Below are positions 49,580 to 61,200 of a DNA stretch of 64,000 bases, piece by piece. The number at the start of each line of letters is the position of its first letter. The stretch's first letter is position 1. This DNA is from Dipylidium caninum (taxonomy: Eukaryota > Platyhelminthes > Cestoda > Cyclophyllidea > Dipylidiidae), in the NCBI GenBank assembly GCA_017562135.1, contig QEYB01000654.1:930001-994000 (forward strand), read 5' to 3'. Under the pieces are notes generated by a model, which was not told the DNA's origin, did no database searches, and worked only from the letters and a program-made list of their open reading frames with translations. Both the position numbers and the translations under genes were made by a program.

Positions 49580-50680
49580 TCGAATCAGTGGGCAACCGCA
49601 CCACGCACTACTGCCGTTTTAAACCAATTTTTGAGTTCCAACCTTTTCAAATTTTACCTAACACAAATAGCACGTCGGATAAACTAACATTATTTTTACT
49701 TGGCTTAGTAAAAAAATGCCGTTTAAATTTTTTAAGTCACCGAGATGTTTTTGTAAAATATGCCGAAGGGCTCAGTTGTCAAGAGATTTTCTTTCTTCTA
49801 GGTCAAAACCTTTTTTAATTATTATTTCTATATCTTTGTCCTCATACTACGAGTGCTAGAGATTAAGACTTGCTCATTAACACGGAACGATTAAAGTGGG
49901 CATTTATACCATTCCTCCCTATGATGCTTATATCGAAGCTTGCAATTTTTTTCTTTCTTAATTCACTCGCCTCTGACGACAATTATAATCCGCCCTTGGG
50001 GAATACCGATATGTCTAGGGATTCCAAAAACTCCTCCTTTGGGGTATGACCAAGTGAGGAAAATAGATTATCGTTCATAGCTCATAGAACCATGCTTCAT
50101 ATATGACATTTTAAGGTCGTCCAAGGCTACACGCTGTCCATCGCGGCTTTGCCAATTGTCTATTTTGACCTGAGACACCTCCTCTCAGTGAAGCAAACTT
50201 CAGGTTTTCCTGACTGTCCCTATCCTTCCAACTTTCTCCATTAGATTACCCACTTGCATAACCATTACGTTAGAGACACATCACTGCCATTTTTCATCTG
50301 ACGAAACACTGATAACGCTTAAAACTTGTTAATTTTCCTTTTTGACATGTAACTGCTCTCTTTCCAATTGATTTGTCAGGTAACCACTCGCCAGATCAGA
50401 CACCACATTTTTGAAGATTATAAACAACAATTTCTCAGCTATGCAATGCTTACTGACTATATCCAATGTCTGTTTTAAAATAAGCTTCTTTCGTGAATAG
50501 TATGAGTGCTACCCCCCTATCCGCGAATCTGTATTATCAACGTTCACTGCATTACAGAGAATCGGGAGGCCAGGACATCGCATGCAATAAATGAGTGCTG
50601 TCCACTTTAACACATGAAGCGAGTGTGCAATAATTGTTTGTGCAGGTGTCTAGTGTTTAGCGTATAAGTTTTTCTTCCTT
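49580..50680. other. AT-rich spacer, DLAT promoter region
   Basis: Between the DLAT start and the 3' end of the endostatin gene on the same strand (about 1.1 kb). No gene seen. Confidence 0.5.
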
Positions 50681-50683
50681 AAT

Positions 50684-52659
50684 TCACAGAAACTGGTCGT
50701 AATCTTCACAGATTGAGTAGCAGAGGAGGTGAAGTTTCGAGGAACAGGAGGCGACATCATGAACCACAGCATTGTTGGCATAATCGAAGGCAAAAACATT
50801 GGCGACATCCATTAAGTAGCTGGATGTCCACCGATCACAAGTTCTTCTGTATCCGTCACCAAGCCAGTAGTACTTCCACTTCCTAAAGTGTAGAACTAAT
50901 CATTATTTCCTTCCGCATATTTGCAAAATCCTTTAATCTACGGCGGTCATAGGGCTGGGTTGCCTCTACATTTTTTTGTCGGATTATTCCAACTATCCAA
51001 TAATAACACCTACTGGGCGCATTTAAGTAGCAGGAATTACAACATGGCCACGTCCTTTATGGGCATTCCGTTCTCCCATTAAAGTGTTTTGCGCACAAAA
51101 CTGCCTTGCGCGATTGCTAAGTTGACGGCACTTTTGTTGTGCACTTTTCGGTGGCCTCTACAACTCAACGTGGACAGGGCTACGGGGGATTGAGGCTTCT
51201 CGCTCCTGAGAGCATTTGCAAGGGTCTCCTCGAGCTCGGTTCTGAATGCCCCAAATTAAGTTGGCGGAGTTAAAAATCACAGCTTTTCTCGCCACAGTCG
51301 CCATTTCTTGCATGAATCGGGCTTAGGTGGTACAGGGGGGCTTCACAACTGAGCCAGAGTACGTGACGACGGTAACGTTAAGGCGCAAAACGACTTCTGC
51401 GTTCCCCACTAGGGGTGACGACGAGAATCCTACAACAGCCACCGGCGTGGAAGAGGTTGGAGGCAATTTTACTCCCTGGGGAGGTCGCTCAACTCACCAT
51501 CGCGGCAAAACGGAGTCTTTCGCCCCCTCCATCGAAATGACGGTGTTATTCGTCAGTCTGCCAATGAGGAAGTGGTACCAACTCTCGGCCAGAGTCTCGC
51601 CCTGCAGGAAGCGCAAAATCACCGAATCTGCTCGTCATCCTCCGCCCTGCGCGGCACTCAAGCCGGTTAAGTTGATCCAAACGCTTTCCACTTACGCGAA
51701 GGTTCACCACAGGCAGGCCGGCGAGGTGTCGGGGCAGAATCCGGTCGAGGGGGCGGTGATGCGAGGTGAGAAGGGCCCGGAATCCCCCGTCGCCGAAGAG
51801 GCTCTCCCCGGCCTCTCGACAGGCCATCTCGGCCATCGCGAAGCCCTGCATCTCGCCGCCTTGCATTTTGTAGGGAAACGCGCCCAAAAATACCTAAAGT
51901 CAGATTGTGCACCAGTAAGAAGGTTGGCGGAGGCGGCGGCAGCAGCTACTACGGCGCGTCTCTGTGGAAATGCGCCCGCGTCGCCGCCTCGGGAGGTTGA
52001 GCATCACAAAGTCGAGGGAGGACACTTTCACCTTTTTCCTCCGCACCGTCGAGGGTCGGGACACTCCGCGCGGCGCCTCCTCGTCCGCCTGCAAGGGGAA
52101 GGAAGGGGAGGCGTTAGGCGTGGCGGAGGGGCGCCGCGGCGCGGCTGCTGGCCGGCGGGCGTCCTTTCACGCGCTTACCTCTGGCACCGGCAAGTACACC
52201 TTCTCCCCGAGTCTCTGCAGGAGACAACTGAAGGTCAGCACAATTCGGTGGCAAAATCGAGGCATTTCGGGGGGGGGGGGTTGCATGCGTCTCGAGCGCT
52301 AAAAGCTTCTCATGAGGGGACGGGGGTGGGGGTGGGGGTGGGCAGGGGCAGGGGCAGGGAACGGCTCCGCAGGGCGATGGGATGCGCGTCCGCTCAGGTT
52401 CACTGAGGTTCTGCCGCGCTCTCGCTGAGTGGAGACGGTGGGAGGGACGGGGGGGGGGCGAAAAAGGGCTGTGGAGGGGCGGAGGGGGAGCAGAGAGCGT
52501 GTTGGATCGAGAGTCACCCACCCAGGGAAGCAGCATCCAAATCTTGTCCTTCTCCACCAGTCCCGTGGCGAAATTGGCCAGCGGTTTCACCACCGCGTTG
52601 CTCGCCCGTCGGAACGGACGTTTCAAGCCGTAGAAGGGCACCAACGTGCGTGGAAAAAT
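50684..52659 (-). CDS. COL18A1-like: Collagen XV/XVIII-like protein, NC1 and endostatin domain
   Basis: C-terminal part of a basement-membrane multiplexin collagen; endostatin is a C-type-lectin-like fold. Exons: 52659-52522, 52214-52179, 52088-52032 (3' end uncertain), 51893-51696, 51601-51498, 50882-50684 (stop). All phases close. Endostatin runs from VFLGAFPYKMQGGEMQGFAM (mammals: [20 protein letters not shown]) through GFRALLTSHHRPLDRIL, LPVVNLRGETLAESWYHFL (VPIVNLKDE...SW), TCDRWTSSYL and DVASCSSKLHLLCY. All four disulphide Cys are present (MAC, TC, ASC, LLC). The preceding exons (KDKIWMLLPW, EKVYLPVPE) resemble the trimerisation domain and hinge. No Gly-X-Y repeat was found upstream. 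Zinc ligands of mammalian endostatin were not traced. Confidence 0.83.
52322..52358 (+). repeat. G-rich tract with quadruplex potential
   Basis: At least six runs of four or more G separated by T, CA or similar, in an intron of the endostatin gene (C-rich on its coding strand). Confidence 0.8.
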
Positions 52660-53569
52660 CTCGAGGAGCAGAAGACAGAAAACAAGTAGACGAGGGCGCT
52701 TTGAGCGCGTCGGGAGGCGGTGCAGGTCGGCTACCGACAGCCGCGCGACCTCGTGGGCGACGAGGCCGGACACTGGCGGCGGTCGCGTTCCGGGGGGCGC
52801 GCGAGTCCGCCGACTCACTGCGGTGCGGGGCCGAGGCGGCACACGTCTCCGCTGTAGCAACCGCCCTTTTAGTCGGGTGCCCCCCGCCTCCCGCCTCCTG
52901 CTGCGAACCACTGATTTCCCTGCGTCCCCCCGTCGCCTCACCGCCTCGTCCCGGTGGGGCGGAAGGCGCGTGTCGGGAGCTCCCACGCCCCGCCTCGGAA
53001 GCAGCGCCTCCGTGTGGTCGACGGCGACTGGCCACGCAACCCTCGCCATCGCTTCTCGTCCCTCTTACCCCCTCCGCCAACCCCCCCCCCCGCTTTCCCC
53101 CTAATTAGAGGAGCCCAACGTCCTCCCGCGGCTCCTGACCGCCAAACCGGCGCGTCTCCCGCGACCCGCGGCTTCGGCGAGCGTCGGGGCCGAGGGCGCG
53201 GTGCAGCCTCGTCCAGTTGCCGTGAGTCTGTTGTCAGCCAGTGGGTGAAACTCCCTCGCCGTGGTATTTTGCAGGGCTGTGTCGCCTCGGCAATTCTAGC
53301 AGACAATTAAAGGAGGAGCCACGTGTGCTACTGATAAGATGCGACGAGTAGTATCGGCGCCCACTCCGCGACTGTAAGGGCAGAGAGGAGTCGCAAAGCG
53401 TAATGCATCCGTCGGCCGCACGGACGCCACGAAGAGACGGCAGAGCCAGTCGCCCCGCCCGAGGCGGCTTTCGTGCTCCACGCGGCGGCGGCAGCGTCGC
53501 TCCGCCTCGTCCGCCTCCCCGCGGATGTCCGTCTGCGCTGAGGTGCACTCGAAGAAGCCTGCGACTCAC

Positions 53570-53599
53570 CGTGCTTGCGACATTCTCCGCCTCGTTGTC
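53570..53599 (-). CDS. Possible 30-nt exon upstream of the endostatin exons
   Basis: Pyrimidine-rich CTTCGCAG acceptor, ten codons DNEAENVAST in phase 0, then a strong donor ACG|GTGAGT. It lies on the same strand between the candidate signal-peptide exon and the endostatin exons and could belong to that gene. No family evidence. Confidence 0.3.
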
Positions 53600-53699
53600 C
53601 TGCGAAGGGGACAGAAAAGTCGCGGGGTTAGTCAAAGGACACGGCGGAGCGAGCGGGCGAGGGAGGCAGTGGCCGCGGGACGGAGGAGAAGGCGCACGG

Positions 53700-56610
53700 C
53701 GGCACATGAGGCGCGGACGACCGCTTCGCCGGCCTAAAGGATCTCGTTCGGCCCCCGCGCCGCCCGGCCCCGCCCCGCGCCAACGCCCTCGGCCCCAGCG
53801 CCATCCCGTGGGAAAACGAGAAACGCCCGCGCAAATAAATCGCCGCACCGACCGGCCGTTTGATGTTCCGTTGCCTGGCCACAGAGGGCGAGTCGCCACC
53901 CACCCACCCGCCTCCCGCCCGTTCGCCAATGTTTGTATCCTTTGCCGGTGGCATTTACCTCCACAGCCGCGGGGGAAGGCGCTTCCGCACTGTCCAGGAA
54001 GGGCGCCTTCCCCTCCTGGCTCCGCCGTGGCGGTCGCGTGGAGAGGCGGGCGGGAGTTGGACGGAGGAGACGAGTCCGCCTCCGGAATGCGCGTTGCAGC
54101 GCCCCAGTCGCCGCGAATGCGAGGGAGAAAAGAGGCGGACCTCGGAAGAGCGGGGGATTTGCGGTGTCGCAGCGCGCGGAGGGCGGGGGAGGGGGGGGGG
54201 GGAGAGAGCAGCCGATGGGCGAATGGGCGGAAACAGGCCAGAGTGGACGCGTCGAAGCCCCTCGGGCGAGGCGTTTCCCACCGCGCGTGGACCTCTCAGC
54301 CGCACAAATGGGTGACTGGCGATGAAGTGGCCCCGTCAAACCTGTCAAACTGCCCAGCCGAGGCCGTCTCGGCCACGGGGCACGTCATGTCAAGCGCCCG
54401 TCCTCGCTCCTCCTCGTCCAGCGCTCTTTTCGCGCCACCCACCGTCTGCCACGCGCCTGTCTTCCGGACGCGGGCGTGGCGAACAGCCTCGTCCGCGCGG
54501 GGATTAGCTGTCCCGCACGTCGGCATTCGCAGTCCGTCGAGTGTGCGGGCGCCGGACGAGGTGGCGCGAGGCGAGTCCGCAGGGCCACGTGGCCGGACGC
54601 GGCCGCGGAGACGGCGAGACGACGCCGTCAGCCAGGTCGAGAGAGTCGGGCGGAAAGCGTGAGGCGGACGCGCGGCAGTCGCAACGGCTCGACTCGCCGC
54701 AGGCCAAATTCCCGCCGAGTCTGCCAGACTTCGGCGAGTTTGGAGAGCGGAGAGGAGAGGGGCGAAGAGGCCCTCGACGGGTCTGAATTCCGCCAACGCT
54801 CGCCCCTGCCGACAATCTTGACGCTCCGAGACACCCTACGACGCGACCGACCAGTGCGGGATGAGAGTTTGGCCGAGGAAAGCGGGGAGGAGGCGGTGCG
54901 CACGCCGGAGCGCGGCAACCGACCTTCGCCGGCCACCATCCGCGTCTAAATCCGTCCATCTGGTCGGTGCTGCGCCTCGTCAACGCCACGCGCCTGCCAA
55001 CCGCGCCTCAGACTCTTCCATCGAGGGCATCCACCACCGAGAAGGTCGCTCGCCAACGCCCGTCCACCGCCGACGCGCCAGACTCGACACGACGACCGCC
55101 GCCGTCGAGAACCTCCCCATTTCCGGCCACTGCGACCACATCACGTCGTCCGGCGGTCCATCATCGTCGTCTCACCAGGCGCAGGCCCGCCGCCGACTTC
55201 AGGGGCCTCCGACCGTTGCGACTCCGCGAAGACGGTTCTGTCACCGCCAACTTCGTCAACGGGAAATACTGCGTCACGTATGTGTGACGGTTGTGCGTCC
55301 CCCCGCAACTCCCCACCGCCGCGCGAGTCCAGTGCACTTCGCGCATGGTCGCGAGGCTGGCCTCACGGCCGTCGCCGACCTCGGCGGCAGGCAAGTCGGC
55401 GCGACCGCCGTCCCCGGTCGCTGCCCCTCGGCTTTTCTCGCCCGCCCATGACTCTTCTGCCACACCGCCCTGACGCCCCGGCGCGGAAGCCTGTGCGGCA
55501 GACGTCCCGATCCCTCGCGCCCTCCGTTTTGGCCACAGAAGACTCCGTCAGTCGGCCGATCGACCGGTCGGCGGACGGCAGACCGAGCGGAAGGCACCCG
55601 CTCGCTGCCTTGATGCGCTGTAGAGCGACCTTCCGGGCTTCGCGGCACGGGCGGGGGGGCGCGCGGACAAAAGTAAGTCGCCTTGCCAGCGGCGCAGTCA
55701 AGACGGCGGCGCGGAGAGGCGCTGGGCGGCGGCCGCGGCGGCGGTGGACGCGGCGGCCGGCAAGGATTGTGAGGCACCCGAAGGGGTCTGATTAATTGAA
55801 CAACTTCCGATCACTTGCCCGATGTTAAATTTAGCTCTTCGGGGGGAAGGAAGGGCGGGGGGGGGGCAATTAATTCCGCTGCGATGCGGAGCCAATCCAT
55901 CTTGCACACACAGACGCGCGCGTACGCCCCGCGAAGGCGTCTGTCCGCCTCGTGGAGTCGGACGAGAGGCACGCAAAAGACGAGAAGAAGGTGGCGGTCG
56001 ACGTGTTCCCCCCCCTCCCCCCCTCCGTCTGGGCAGCACGTGCGTGTTGCGAAGCGAGGGGAGCGCGAAGGCGGACACCCTGGGGCGTTGGGCGAAAGGC
56101 GGCCGAGTCGAGGCTGGAAACAGGCCAATCGCGGCGGGGCGGGGAGAAAGGAGAAATTGCCCCGGAGGCGAGGGGAAAGGAGGGGCGGCAGAGGGGGGGG
56201 GGGGGGGCAGGCAGGGACGTGAGTGTCCGTGGAGGAGTCAAGTTGACGGTCATTCTCGGCGCCCGTCTCGGCACCTTCCTGCGCGTCCTCTCGCCTCCGT
56301 CCGCGGTGGAGCACGTCGGCCGCCAACCGGACGTCCGAGTGCCCCGCTCCCACCTCGCCCCTTCCCCGAAAGTCAACGCGCAGCCCCCGAGGGTGAGGGG
56401 GGGGGAGGCGAGTTCGGTCGAGGCGCGTGGTCAGACGAGGGCCTCGATGCACGCGCGACCCGAGGAGCAGACCGCGAACACTCCCCACGGAGCCCAACTC
56501 GAGTGTGCGAACCGATTCCCGCGGAGACAATCGAAGGGAGGAGGGGACGAGGAGGAGGAGGAGGAGGAGGAGGAGGAACAAGTGTCCATCAAAAGGGGAG
56601 ATTTGCGGAC
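53700..56610. other. CpG-dense region, probable introns and unplaced exons
   Basis: Open frames in all six frames (up to 419 codons on +, 332 on -) with Arg/Pro/Gly-rich products. One minus-strand segment ending at 53959 (FLDSAEAPSPAAVE, donor GAG|GTAAAT) is exon-like. I searched the minus frames for Gly-X-Y repeats and for a laminin-G/TSPN domain and found neither. Confidence 0.35.
56548..56578. repeat. GGA trinucleotide repeat
   Basis: About ten GGA units, just inside the intron after the signal-peptide exon. Confidence 0.9.
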
Positions 56611-56619
56611 AGAACTCAC

Positions 56620-56703
56620 TTCGACCTGTCCACAGGCGGCGGTGAAGAGGAGGAGGAGGGGAAGGAGGAGGGAGAAGAGTCCAAAAGCGCCCGTCCAAGT
56701 CAT
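56620..56703 (-). CDS. Signal-peptide first exon, possibly of the collagen XV/XVIII gene
   Basis: ATG at 56703, 28 codons in phase 0, then a strong donor GAA|GTGAGT. The peptide MTWTGAFGLFSLLLPLLLLF followed by TAACGQVE is a textbook secretory signal with a cleavage site after T-A-A-C-G or nearby. It is on the same strand as the endostatin exons, 4 kb upstream, with no other secreted gene between, so it is the natural first exon of that gene; the connecting exons are not established. Confidence 0.55.
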
Positions 56704-56979
56704 CTCGGCGTCTCGGATGCTCTGACACCCGCGCCGAGGTGGAAAAGTCGCCTGTTGAGCGTCCGCGCGTGCGTGTGTGCGCACCCTCCTCGCGTTCTGA
56801 TTGGCCCACGGGGGAAATGCCTCCGACGCTGATTGTCTGGTCCGGTCAGGCCGCGCGACGGTCGCACGTCCGCCGAGGCGAGGCGCAACCCAACAGGCGG
56901 TTCAGCTCTCCGTCTGCGGGCAGAAATTAGCGCGGCCGATGACGGAGGAGTCGAGGGAGGAGGTGGAGACACCGCAGCG

Positions 56980-58150
56980 CTCCGCAGTGGACCTCTTCTC
57001 GTCCGACAGCGGAGACTACGGCCTGACAGCCGCGCTAATCACTCCGGCCGTCCGCGGGGAAGGAGGCGGGGGGGGGGGCGGACTGACGGACGGACGTAAC
57101 AATTGAGCCGCCAGGGAGGAAGTCAATTAGCCGAGCAGTTGTCAGGGGGGCGAAGTTGCGCCGGAGGTGGGGCCCGGCCGGACGGCGGTTGACAGGCGGA
57201 CTGCGAGGGGAGGCCGCAGCGGCCCCGTCGACGTGTCCGGCCTCGGCCGCCTTGGCGTTCGCTGAGGCCCAGTAGCGAGCGAATTTCGGGCAGAACGCGA
57301 AATCGACGTGCCTTCATTTACCGCAGCAATAAATCTGAGCGCGGAGCCCGAAACCGCTGCTCCGCGCACCCGCCACCGCGGCGTAACATTTGCCACCTCC
57401 TCGGGCTGAAATGTTAAAGACGCACGCAAATCACCGCCGATGACCGCGTCAACACGCAGGCGTCGCCGCGCCCGCAGTGGCATTTGCCGCCGCCACCGCC
57501 GCGCCGCCGCCGCGCCGGGTTGCGTGCCTCCGGCGAGGCGGGCGCGGCGGACACCGTCCGGCGGCCTCGGGAGACGCCTCACCCACGGGCGTAGCCGCCG
57601 GTGGCACGCGACTCTCGTCGGGGCGGCGGTGGCCGGAGGGTTGAAGTGCCGTCTTCCTCGCGCCGCCGGACGTCGCCGGACCAGGCAGGCGGCTCCGCCA
57701 CGAATACCCGGGCCCCCGTCGGCAGGGCCAAACACTGATTCCTCTGTTCAGCCAACCGCGGCCGACAAAATCACGCGACGGAGATCGGCGAGGACCACGT
57801 GGACGAGACCTTCCACCGCGGACACTCGCGTCCCGAAGAGGTCGCGGCGTGCTCGACGTCGTCCGAAGCGACTCGCGGCAACCACTTCGAACTCCCGTTC
57901 CCACGTCCATCCGCCCCGAAACTCCTGTTCGCCTCGCCCTCCCACCCCGGCCACGAGACCCTCTCCCCTCACCCCCCCTCACCTTCCCCCGCCCCCCCCG
58001 GAGGCTTTGCCCACTCTCCGCGGCTGCCGGTCCGCCCCGTCAGCCGAGGGAGCATCGCCTGCCGCCTTCCTTCCCTCCTCGGGCTCGCCGTCGCCGCCGT
58101 CGCCTCAGCTCAGGCGCTGCACGCCGTCCCCGATCCTCCAACCGAAAAGC
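56980..58150. other. CpG-dense spacer between collagen-like and PIAS genes
   Basis: Overlapping low-complexity frames on both strands; no gene supported. Confidence 0.45.
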
Positions 58151-58161
58151 AACGAAAAGAC

Positions 58162-58181
58162 GAGAGAGAGAGAGAGAGAGA
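58162..58181. repeat. GA dinucleotide repeat
   Basis: About ten GA units, downstream of the PIAS stop codon. Confidence 0.9.
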
Positions 58182-58286
58182 TTCTTCTTTTCCCTTTTGT
58201 TCCTTGTTTTTTTTTCTCTTGGGACATTCTACAAAAAAACGATTGAAGACGCGGGGGTGAGCGTCGTGACTCTCTGTGGTGTCCAT

Positions 58287-61200
58287 TTATCCTCTTCTAC
58301 TGCGAGAACCCTCTGAGCCGCCCGGATTCAGGGATTTGCGTTTGGAGGCGGGGACCGCTGCAGCAGACCTCCGACGCGAGGAGTTCGGAGCGCTGTTGGA
58401 GGAGAAGGTCGACGGTGTCCAGTCGTCGTCGTCGTCGTCATCTGCCACCTCTTCCTCATCCTCGTCGTCGATGGCTTCGTCTTCCGCCGCGGAGATGGAC
58501 GCAGACGGCTCGAAGGGAGCCTCGCCCGCTCCCGTAGGAGACGCAAAATCGCTGCCGTTGTCGTCGATGAAGACGCGTCGACGTGCGCGTCCACGTCTTG
58601 CAACAGATCTCGAGGACGGTGCCGGGGCCGGTGCCGGCGGCGGCGGCGGCGGCGGATGGATTTGACGAGACGATCGAAGACAGTGGGCGGGGATGACGGG
58701 GGGCAGGACGGCGGCGGTCGGCGCCGTCGCGGGCGTCGTCACTGTGGCTGTAATCGGAGGGTTGGCAGCAGTGGCGGTGACCAAAGGCGTCGGGATTATC
58801 TGCAAAGGAGAGTCACTCGCCGAGATGGAGGAGGGGGGAGGGGGGGGAAAGCTGTCGAGGTCGGACAGGGCTCAGTTTCACGCGGGCGAGGGGGGCAGAG
58901 GTGATTCTAAACACAGACAGATAGGAGGTGCCAACACCCACACCGGAGGGCGTGTGCGACCCTCCCCCCGGGGGATTCAAAGCCTCCGACTCGAATTAAA
59001 GCGTGGCAGAGGGGAAGAGGGGACCAAGTTCAAGGAAACACCTACCACCACTGGGCCTCCGGGCAGGGTGGGGGGCTCGGCAGAAGCGGCTGGCGGCGGG
59101 GAGAGGATACATCGCCTCTTGGCGGTGATTTTGAACCTCCCCGAACGAGACGAGCCAACGGAGTCGAGACTGCAGGAGGACGATGTGGCGGTGGTGGCGG
59201 CAGGCGAGGCCAAGGGTCGTTTCGAGCTGTTGCTAAATGTCACGGAGGTGGCCGCCGCAGCCGTCAATTCCGTGTTCACGAGACTTCTCGGAACCAGTGT
59301 AGCTGGACGCGGAGGCATAAAGAAGAGAATGAGTTTATTTCAGACGGTGGACAGCGAGACGGTTGAGGCCGAGACGAGGGGGGGGGAGGGGGAGAGAACG
59401 GATTGAGTGACGGGTTAGTGGGTGAAATGCCGAACGCAGCGTGAGGCGAATGGAGGGGCTACAGACGAAAGGACGAGGGAGCAGACCAGCGGGATGCAGC
59501 CGGTCCGATGGGCCACGGAGAGGCGAGGCGGAGCCAAGCGGGAAAGGCTCCGCTCGCGAGTGCTAGAAACAACATCGAATTGGCAGGGAAGGCCTTCACA
59601 TGTGGCAGGCTACAACGCCACAAAGCATCCTTCCTGGGGGCGGGGGGTCAAAAGTACATCGTTTTTTTTTGAAATCATCGGTGGCGATGGACGGGACTAG
59701 CCAATCGGCAAGCAAGTAAATCCCAGAAGAGGAAAAGCACATTCGCGCAAGAGTCGAGGCAGTAATTCAACATAAAAGAAGCAATCGGCGTTTGGGAGGG
59801 TAGGAAAGTTGAATAGATTTGTGGGTGGCGGGGGGGGAGGCAGAGGGGCAACGAATACATACCCGTGGAGTTGGGTGGGAGAGTCGACGCCGCGATGGTC
59901 TGCGGATTGGAGAGAAAGAGAATCCGACTGGCCGAGACAGGAGCCAAAGGCGTTAAGAGACGAGGTTGGAGGTCACTGGGAGCAGCACTTGACTGGCCAC
60001 TAATCGCCGCGGGGGCAGTGACGGTTGATGCGTTGGTGGCACCGCCAATGCTAGGGGTGGTTGTTTCGGTTGGAATGACTAGAATTGGAGGACGTGGTAC
60101 CGTTCCTGTTGTCATCACATCTGGTGCCGGTGACAACGGAGAAGCAACAGGAGGAGCGGGGAGGGGAGCGGAAGGGAGAGAAACAGGAGGAGGTGAACCT
60201 GAGATCGCTCTCAACGACTTCTGAGGTGGAGGCGGTGCTGGAGGTGACTTATCATCATCGCTGTCGTCCGAGAGCTCCGTCAAATCCACCACAAGGTTGC
60301 TGGTTGGGGACAAGTGGTAGGGAAAATGAGCAGAGGATGAGATGGAGGATCAGCCTCCCACCCAACTAGCCAGTTCTTCTGTGAAGGACCGATTTCCCCC
60401 AGGTTGAAAGGGTAAAGGGAGAGACTGATGTTATAAACCGAAACCACCACAACTGCCAATTCGCCGAAGCCTGCCTCAATCCGACTAGCCATCCAATAAA
60501 GCAGAGACCTACCCAGAAAAAACTTGTGACATCGCGGTTGACGATAACGGAGGAATATCGGATGCAGGGGGAGGAGGAGCAGGAGCAGGAGAAGCAGAAG
60601 AGGTAAAAGTTAGGACTGGAGGGAGGGTTGACGTCGACTGCGTTTGTTGAGGCATCTGCGAGGGAGGAGCAGCGGATGTAGTTGCCTCGGTTTGCCTCTT
60701 CTCAGCATTCTCCTCGTTATCGTCAGAATCGGAGTCATCAATTACGAGAATACACGGGGAAGGGGGATGCCGTCGTTGTGACGGCGATGATGACGACGAA
60801 GCCTCCGGATGCGAACCTTTGGAGCGTGAAATGGGTCCGCCTTGTAGGGCGTGGTGACCGACGGGACATCACCACTACCACCACCGGAGCCGTCACCGTC
60901 GTGCTGAGATTTGTGGGACTTCAAGTCGCTGTTATCGCCAGTTGTCGAGGCGGTAGACTCGGTGAGAACCTTTCGACAATTCCCCTCGGCGTCGACTTTC
61001 ACGTGTTCAGCATCTGCGAGACTCTTATCCTTCAGCAAGCGGAGGAAGAAGCTGGAGAAGAGAAAGAAAACTGTCAAATACTCTTGCATTTTGCACCCGT
61101 AAAGAAGGCGGAAGACGAGATAATAATACATTTCCTGTCTAGAGAACTTAAGACCTACGGGACGAGTTTTGTTGATGCGCACAAATCAGGACCGAATTTG

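Noticed and set aside
53403..54662. 419-codon forward open frame, longest in the window
   Set aside because: Low-complexity composition with equally long frames on the other strand; explained by GC content.
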